A stretch of DNA of 9,982 nt from NCBI GenBank assembly GCA_964346325.1, contig CAYFUK010000041.1:1-9982 (forward strand), read 5' to 3'. This document shows, piece after piece, positions 6,462 through 9,982 of this stretch; within the stretch, counting starts at the first letter, position 1, and the number at the start of each line of letters is the position of its first letter. Both the position numbers and the translations under genes were made by a program. This DNA is from JAUVDZ01 sp964346325. Lineage in GTDB: Bacteria > Patescibacteriota > Gracilibacteria > UBA1369 > PNNO01. The notes beneath the pieces are model-generated. The model was given only the letters and a program-made list of their open reading frames with translations. It ran no database searches and was not told the origin of the DNA.

Positions 6462-7724
6462 ATGATTAAAACCGATGAAATAAAACTGGTTATAGATACA
6501 GCCAAACAAGGCCTTACCACAAATATGGGCCGGACTGTTTTAACAACCATAGGAATAATTATAGGTATTGCCACGATTGTCATAGTTCTTTCAGCGGGAC
6601 GTGGGCTTGAGAGATTTGTTCTGGACCAGATAGAAAGTTTTGGAGCCGATACGATAGAAGTTGAGATTAAAATTCCGAATGTATCGGATTTTGAAATGGC
6701 CAGCGCCTTTGTTGGAGGCGCTGAAGTAACAACTTTAAAAGTGGAAGATTTTGAAGCGTTAAAAGAACTTCCGAATATTGAAAATTTTTATGCAGGTATA
6801 CTAGGACAGTTTAAAAGCGTTTACAAAAATCAAACAAAAACATCAATGATTTTTGGTGTAACAGCCGGTATGCCCGAAATTGACCGTGAATTGAAAATAG
6901 CAAGCGGAAGATTTTTTAATTCACGAGAAGACCGGGCACAATCAAAAGTGGTTATACTAGGGAGTGCAGTTAAAAAAGAGTTATTTGCCACTGAAAACGC
7001 AGTTGATAAAACAATAAAAATAAATCAGATAAATTTTAAAGTAATTGGAGTTGCCGAAGAACGCGGCAGTGTATTTTATTTTAATTTTGATGAAATGATT
7101 TACATGCCCCTGCAAACGGCACAGAAACAATTACTCGGGGTTGACCATGTTTTATATGGATTTTTAAGTCTTGTTGATACTGAGAAAAGTGAAGAAACAG
7201 TTGCGGCAATAAATTACGTTATGAGACAAAGACACAACATTCCTCCAAACGAACCTGATAAAGATGACTTCAGAACAACAAGCATGAAAGAAATACAGGA
7301 AATCACTGGTGTGGTTACTTTTGGAATGACTTTGCTGGTCTTGGCTGTGGCTGCAATCTCATTACTGGTTGGAGGTGTTGGTATTATGAATATTATGTAT
7401 CTTTCCGTTATGGAAAGAACACACGAAATAGGCCTGCGTAAAGCGATTGGTGCAAAAGCCGGCTTAATAAAAGCACAGTTTCTTGCCGAATCAATAATAA
7501 TAACGGGAGTAGGAGGAGTTATTGGAGTTATTATCGGTACCTTTATAACTATTTTATTGGATATAACAGCCAGATTTCAGGGATTCGATTTTGGTCTTAC
7601 AATTACTTTTGATGCTATTTTGGTAGGATTGGCCGCAGCTGTGTTATTTGGTATTATTTTTGGATTATACCCCGCAAGAAAAGCCTCCGCCCTAAAACCC
7701 GTTGATGCATTAAGGTACGAATAA
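6462..7724 (+). CDS. ABC transporter permease 2, FtsX/MacB family
   Basis: A 420-residue paralogue of the preceding permease with the same plan. TM1 is at about 25-45, then the extracytoplasmic core (about 50-280; SGRFFN, SKVVILGSAVKKELF), then TM2 (about 285-313), TM3 (342-366) and TM4 (380-402). The FtsX hallmark is GGVGIMNIMYLSVMERTHEI (304-323), and the C-terminus is KPVDALRYE. It starts 2 nt after the stop of permease 1, without a Shine-Dalgarno, suggesting reinitiation. Two separate permeases with one ATPase imply a heterodimeric membrane core, unlike homodimeric MacB. The stop codon lies inside the U-run of the opposite-strand terminator of tRNA-Ile, so the two transcripts converge and just overlap. 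Confidence 0.94.
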   Translation: MIKTDEIKLVIDTAKQGLTTNMGRTVLTTIGIIIGIATIVIVLSAGRGLERFVLDQIESFGADTIEVEIKIPNVSDFEMASAFVGGAEVTTLKVEDFEALKELPNIENFYAGILGQFKSVYKNQTKTSMIFGVTAGMPEIDRELKIASGRFFNSREDRAQSKVVILGSAVKKELFATENAVDKTIKINQINFKVIGVAEERGSVFYFNFDEMIYMPLQTAQKQLLGVDHVLYGFLSLVDTEKSEETVAAINYVMRQRHNIPPNEPDKDDFRTTSMKEIQEITGVVTFGMTLLVLAVAAISLLVGGVGIMNIMYLSVMERTHEIGLRKAIGAKAGLIKAQFLAESIIITGVGGVIGVIIGTFITILLDITARFQGFDFGLTITFDAILVGLAAAVLFGIIFGLYPARKASALKPVDALRYE

Positions 7725-7751
7725 AAAAATTCACCTTTTAAAAGCGAATTT
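7723..7751 (-). terminator. Intrinsic terminator after tRNA-Ile (minus strand)
   Basis: On the minus strand, AAATTC and GAATTT arms (7727-7732, 7746-7751) with an inner CTTTT/AAAAG pairing form a hairpin. It runs into seven U residues (complement of 7723-7729). It begins 4 nt after the tRNA-Ile CCA end, so the tRNA is a separate unit. On the plus strand the hairpin has no U-run beyond its stem, so it ends the export operon only weakly at best. Confidence 0.75.
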
Positions 7752-7755
7752 GTAC

Positions 7756-7832
7756 TGGTGGGCTTGCGTGGACTTGAACCACGGACCTCGTCGTTATCAG
7801 CGACGCGCTCTAACCAGCTGAGCTACAAGCCC
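7756..7832 (-). tRNA. tRNA-Ile (anticodon GAT)
   Basis: A 77-nt complete cloverleaf with encoded CCA. The acceptor pairs GGGCTTG with CAAGCCC, followed by A and CCA. The D-arm is GCTC/GAGC. The anticodon stem CGTCG/CGACG holds loop CTGATAA, whose anticodon GAT reads Ile codons ATC and ATT. The T-arm is CGTGG-TTCAAGT-CCACG. In most bacteria tRNA-Ile(GAT) lies in the 16S-23S spacer. Here it has its own promoter and terminator, 6.6 kb upstream of 23S. Confidence 0.97.
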
Positions 7833-7865
7833 CGATTGATTATTCATTTCAAAATCAGCCTGATT

Positions 7866-7894
7866 ATTTTGCCAAATTAATATGTTATTTGCAA
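7866..7894 (-). promoter_or_regulatory. Promoter of tRNA-Ile
   Basis: On the minus strand, TTGCAA (7889-7894) is followed by 17 nt and CAAAAT (7866-7871), preceded by TGG as in an extended -10. The string TGGCAAAATAA is identical to that of the 156-aa lipoprotein promoter. The predicted start is near 7859, giving a ~27-nt tRNA leader. Confidence 0.55.
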
Positions 7895-7916
7895 GTGGTT
7901 TTTGATTATGTATTAT
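7889..7916 (+). promoter_or_regulatory. Candidate promoter of the ligase gene, possibly leaderless
   Basis: On the plus strand, TTGCAA (7889-7894) and TATTAT (7911-7916, 5/6 match) are spaced by 16 nt. The predicted transcription start is about 7923, which is the A of the preferred ATG. This implies a leaderless or near-leaderless mRNA and would explain the missing Shine-Dalgarno. The same palindromic TTGCAA serves the divergent tRNA promoter. Confidence 0.4.
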
Positions 7917-7922
7917 ATATTC

Positions 7923-9869
7923 ATGAAATTTATAAAAAAATTAAAAAAAGAAAAACAAATCCTGTTTATTGTGCTTATTTTAGCGATTTGGGCATGTGTA
8001 ATATTTTTCAAATATGGTGGACAAAGTCTATTAATCCACTATTTATGGCCGTTTATTGTTGCAGGCTCAGCTATCCTTTTATTTAAAAAAAATTGGCTTC
8101 GTAATAAAGTAAACCGATTACACATTTTTGGAATATTAGCCATATTCGCTTATTTGGTTACTTTTATTTTTGATCTGTCCTCTTCCGATGGTTCACTTGA
8201 ACTTATGAATATAACTTTTGGAATACTGCTTGCGTTTTTATTAAGCAATGTAAAATGGAATGACAAAACATTTAAATGGCTTTTTGCCGCAATAATTATA
8301 ATTGTATGTTTGATTGATCTATGGGGTATTATTAACTATGCTGGCGGTCACCCCTTTAATAGGCTGGTAGGCCCTTTAATAAAACCGAACGAAGCATTCT
8401 CCGGATTTCCGAATCTTGCTGCAAATCTGAATTTATTAGCTTTATTACCTGCATTTTATTTTTTTATCAATGCACATTATAAATCACGATTAATATCTTT
8501 TGGCGTTATTCTGGCAAATATGGTTATTGTAACAAGCTTATTCTTAACTTATTCTAGGGCTGCATGGTTTGCTGCAATTTTTATTCTGGCTTTATCAATT
8601 ATTTTTTTGGGAATAAAATTCGGAAAAAACCGGCGTATTATTATTAAATACCTATTACATGCAGTTTTTATCCTGTTTTTTAGTATTGCTTTATTTATTG
8701 GAATAAACAATGTCCGCTCTTATAGCCAAAGCATTGTTGATACAGGTGAAAAAATTTCCTTTCAATCAGAAGATCAGACCAGTTCGATAACTGAAAGGAT
8801 TGCTTCTATTAAAAGAAGTATTAATATGACAATAGAAAATCCATTAACCGGAGTCGGATCCGGTAGCTATAATTTTATTTCCCAAAGCTATGAACAAAAC
8901 TTTAATACACTTTCAAGCTATCCTTACAGCTTACCGTTCAAAATATTGGCTGAAAACGGCATGATAGCTTTTTCATTAATTCTTGTATGGATAGTCGGCT
9001 TGTTGTTTTTGGCTTTAAAAAGATCAAAAAATTATAAATTAATTGCAGTTTTAACAGTAATAACTTTATTCGTACATCATAGTATGGATAATAATTTTAA
9101 TTTTTTTGCAGCAAGTCTGCCCACTTTTTTAATACTTGGAATGGTATGGCCCGATGCCCAAGGAAAATCGGTTTTTAAAAATATTTGGGTACTTATATTA
9201 ATTTGCATTTTTAGTGTTTCAGGAATATTTTTCGTAATTCATGAAGGTTATTACGGGCTGGATTATATAAGAGGGAGAAACGCAGCAGGAGCGGGAAATC
9301 ATGAATTGGCCGTTAAACGATACGAGAATTCACTGGGTATGTTTTATAACAGAGATGCAAGACTGGCAGCAGCCAAAAGCAATCTTGAATTGTATAAATC
9401 ATTTGATCAAAATATTCACCTTGTTTCCGCAGAGAATCATGCTACAAAGTACATGCTAAACAATCATAATTTAGATAAAAGAGGTGCTCTGATCATTGCT
9501 GAAACACAAATCGAACAAAATAATTATTCTAAATGTCTTGATTTTGTTAATATGGCGGAAAATATAGGGGGTTCAAATAACTTAGAAATAGATTATTATA
9601 AACTGATTTGTACAAAAAATTTATACCAAAAGCAAAATTTAATTAACGAATTAATTCCAAAACTGAAAAAGTATTACGAATTATTAAAAGTTAACGCACA
9701 TATGACAGTACTAACGGATAATCCAAAATATGCAGTTAAAATACTCGATTTAATCAGTGATCGAAACCCCGAATACCTTGCTTTTTATTATGAAATGCTT
9801 GATTTGGCCGTAATTGAAACAATGAAATTTCACAATAAATACGGAATTGATGCCGAGATACGATTCTGA
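7923..9869 (+). CDS. O-antigen ligase/Wzy-like membrane protein with helical-repeat tail
   Basis: A 648-residue polytopic protein of the O-antigen ligase/polymerase (Wzy_C) type, which joins or polymerises glycan chains from lipid carriers at the outer face of the membrane. About ten to twelve TM segments fall between residues 12 and 440. Hallmarks are LTYSRAAWFA (208-217) and the large external loop with ERIASIKRSI, then ENPLTGVGSGSYNF (305-318), followed by HHSMDNNFNFF (385-395). A soluble C-terminal part (about 445-648) looks like TPR-type helical pairs (ELAVKRYENSL, SKCLDFVNMAENIG). The frame opens upstream with TTG at 7902 and ATG at 7908. The ATG at 7923 was chosen because the basic MKFIKKLKKEK directly precedes TM1 and a predicted transcription start coincides with it. 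The gene stands alone between two opposite-strand tRNAs. Whether it is ligase or polymerase cannot be told from sequence. Confidence 0.88.
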   Translation: MKFIKKLKKEKQILFIVLILAIWACVIFFKYGGQSLLIHYLWPFIVAGSAILLFKKNWLRNKVNRLHIFGILAIFAYLVTFIFDLSSSDGSLELMNITFGILLAFLLSNVKWNDKTFKWLFAAIIIIVCLIDLWGIINYAGGHPFNRLVGPLIKPNEAFSGFPNLAANLNLLALLPAFYFFINAHYKSRLISFGVILANMVIVTSLFLTYSRAAWFAAIFILALSIIFLGIKFGKNRRIIIKYLLHAVFILFFSIALFIGINNVRSYSQSIVDTGEKISFQSEDQTSSITERIASIKRSINMTIENPLTGVGSGSYNFISQSYEQNFNTLSSYPYSLPFKILAENGMIAFSLILVWIVGLLFLALKRSKNYKLIAVLTVITLFVHHSMDNNFNFFAASLPTFLILGMVWPDAQGKSVFKNIWVLILICIFSVSGIFFVIHEGYYGLDYIRGRNAAGAGNHELAVKRYENSLGMFYNRDARLAAAKSNLELYKSFDQNIHLVSAENHATKYMLNNHNLDKRGALIIAETQIEQNNYSKCLDFVNMAENIGGSNNLEIDYYKLICTKNLYQKQNLINELIPKLKKYYELLKVNAHMTVLTDNPKYAVKILDLISDRNPEYLAFYYEMLDLAVIETMKFHNKYGIDAEIRF

Positions 9870-9891
9870 TTTTCCTTCAATCCCAATAATT

Positions 9892-9928
9892 AAAGAGCCA
9901 CTTCCTTTTTTGGAGAGTGTCTCTTTTT
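9892..9928. terminator. Bidirectional terminator between ligase gene and tRNA-Ala
   Basis: Arms starting AAAGAG (9892-9897) and ending CTCTTT (9921-9926), with inner CACT/AGTG and TCC/GGA pairs, form an interrupted hairpin with a T-rich loop. On the plus strand it ends in five T (9924-9928), terminating the ligase transcript. On the minus strand it ends in TTTAATTATT, a weaker tail that would end tRNA-Ala immediately after its CCA. Confidence 0.65.
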
Positions 9929-9982
9929 GGTGGAGCTAAAGGGATTCGAACCCTTGACCTCCTCGGTGCAAGCGAGGCGCTC
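9928..9982 (-). tRNA. tRNA-Ala (anticodon TGC), 3' part, runs off right edge
   Basis: The minus strand shows the 3' two thirds of a tRNA: an anticodon stem CCTCG/CGAGG with loop CTTGCAC (anticodon TGC, alanine), variable AGGTC, a T-arm AAGGG-TTCGAAT-CCCTT, acceptor strand TAGCTCC, discriminator A and encoded CCA. The 5' acceptor and most of the D-arm are outside the window. With tRNA-Ile(GAT) it is the classic pair of the bacterial 16S-23S spacer, so 16S rRNA may lie just beyond the right edge. Confidence 0.93.

Noticed and set aside
7850..7871. Interrupted inverted repeat around AATCAG-C-CTGATT near the tRNA-Ile start
   Set aside because: Short arms with a 3-nt bulge in AT-rich DNA; may be a leader hairpin, but too weak to call an operator.
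1417..9869. Recoding of TGA as glycine
   Set aside because: TGA ends the Cys-rich lipoprotein, ATPase and ligase genes at sensible places (ATGA overlap, family-typical C-terminus, terminator just after), so it acts as a stop.
1..9982. CRISPR array, insertion sequence, integrase or prophage genes
   Set aside because: No regularly spaced repeats, transposase, recombinase or phage gene seen, and no duplicated tRNA 3' end to suggest an attachment site; the only exact tandem repeat is the two-copy 11-mer at 2633-2654.

Overview
The window looks like an AT-rich bacterial chromosome segment. It is most probably from a candidate phyla radiation (Patescibacteria/Parcubacteria-like) genome, but this assignment is an inference. 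The grounds are very AT-rich spacers, start codons with almost no Shine-Dalgarno sequences, tightly overlapping genes, several small lineage-specific lipoprotein-like proteins, and MacA/MacB-type export genes of the kind common there. TGA is used as a genuine stop codon in several genes, so the recoded-TGA lineages (Gracilibacteria, Absconditabacteria) are unlikely.

Layout, left to right. Positions 1 to about 1140 hold the 5' third of a 23S rRNA gene on the minus strand, ending at the window edge inside the GTPase-associated centre. Just upstream of it lie a leader with two hairpins, a very strong minus-strand terminator, and a consensus promoter that together define a candidate ~128-nt non-coding RNA. 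Positions 1417-2511 carry three small minus-strand genes: a Cys-rich lipoprotein, a two-TM protein and a second lipoprotein. Each has its own promoter-like sequence with an extended -10. Positions 2661-7724 are a plus-strand four-gene operon: a MacA/HlyD-like adaptor with a large helical insert, a MacB/LolD-type ATPase and two paralogous FtsX/MacB permeases. All junctions overlap or nearly abut. A complete tRNA-Ile(GAT) follows on the minus strand. Then comes a plus-strand O-antigen-ligase/Wzy-type membrane protein with a helical-repeat tail. At the right edge is a partial minus-strand tRNA-Ala(TGC).

How it fits together: tRNA-Ala(TGC), tRNA-Ile(GAT) and 23S rRNA, in that order on one strand, are the components that normally sit together downstream of 16S rRNA. 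Here they are spread over nearly 10 kb, separated by protein genes mostly on the opposite strand. Terminators follow both tRNAs, and another stands in front of the 23S gene. This looks like an exploded or unlinked rRNA operon in which each RNA is transcribed from its own promoter. The plus-strand genes encode cell-envelope functions: tripartite-type export of an unknown substrate (peptide, lipid or drug) and polysaccharide polymerisation or ligation. The small minus-strand genes appear to be surface or membrane proteins of unknown function.
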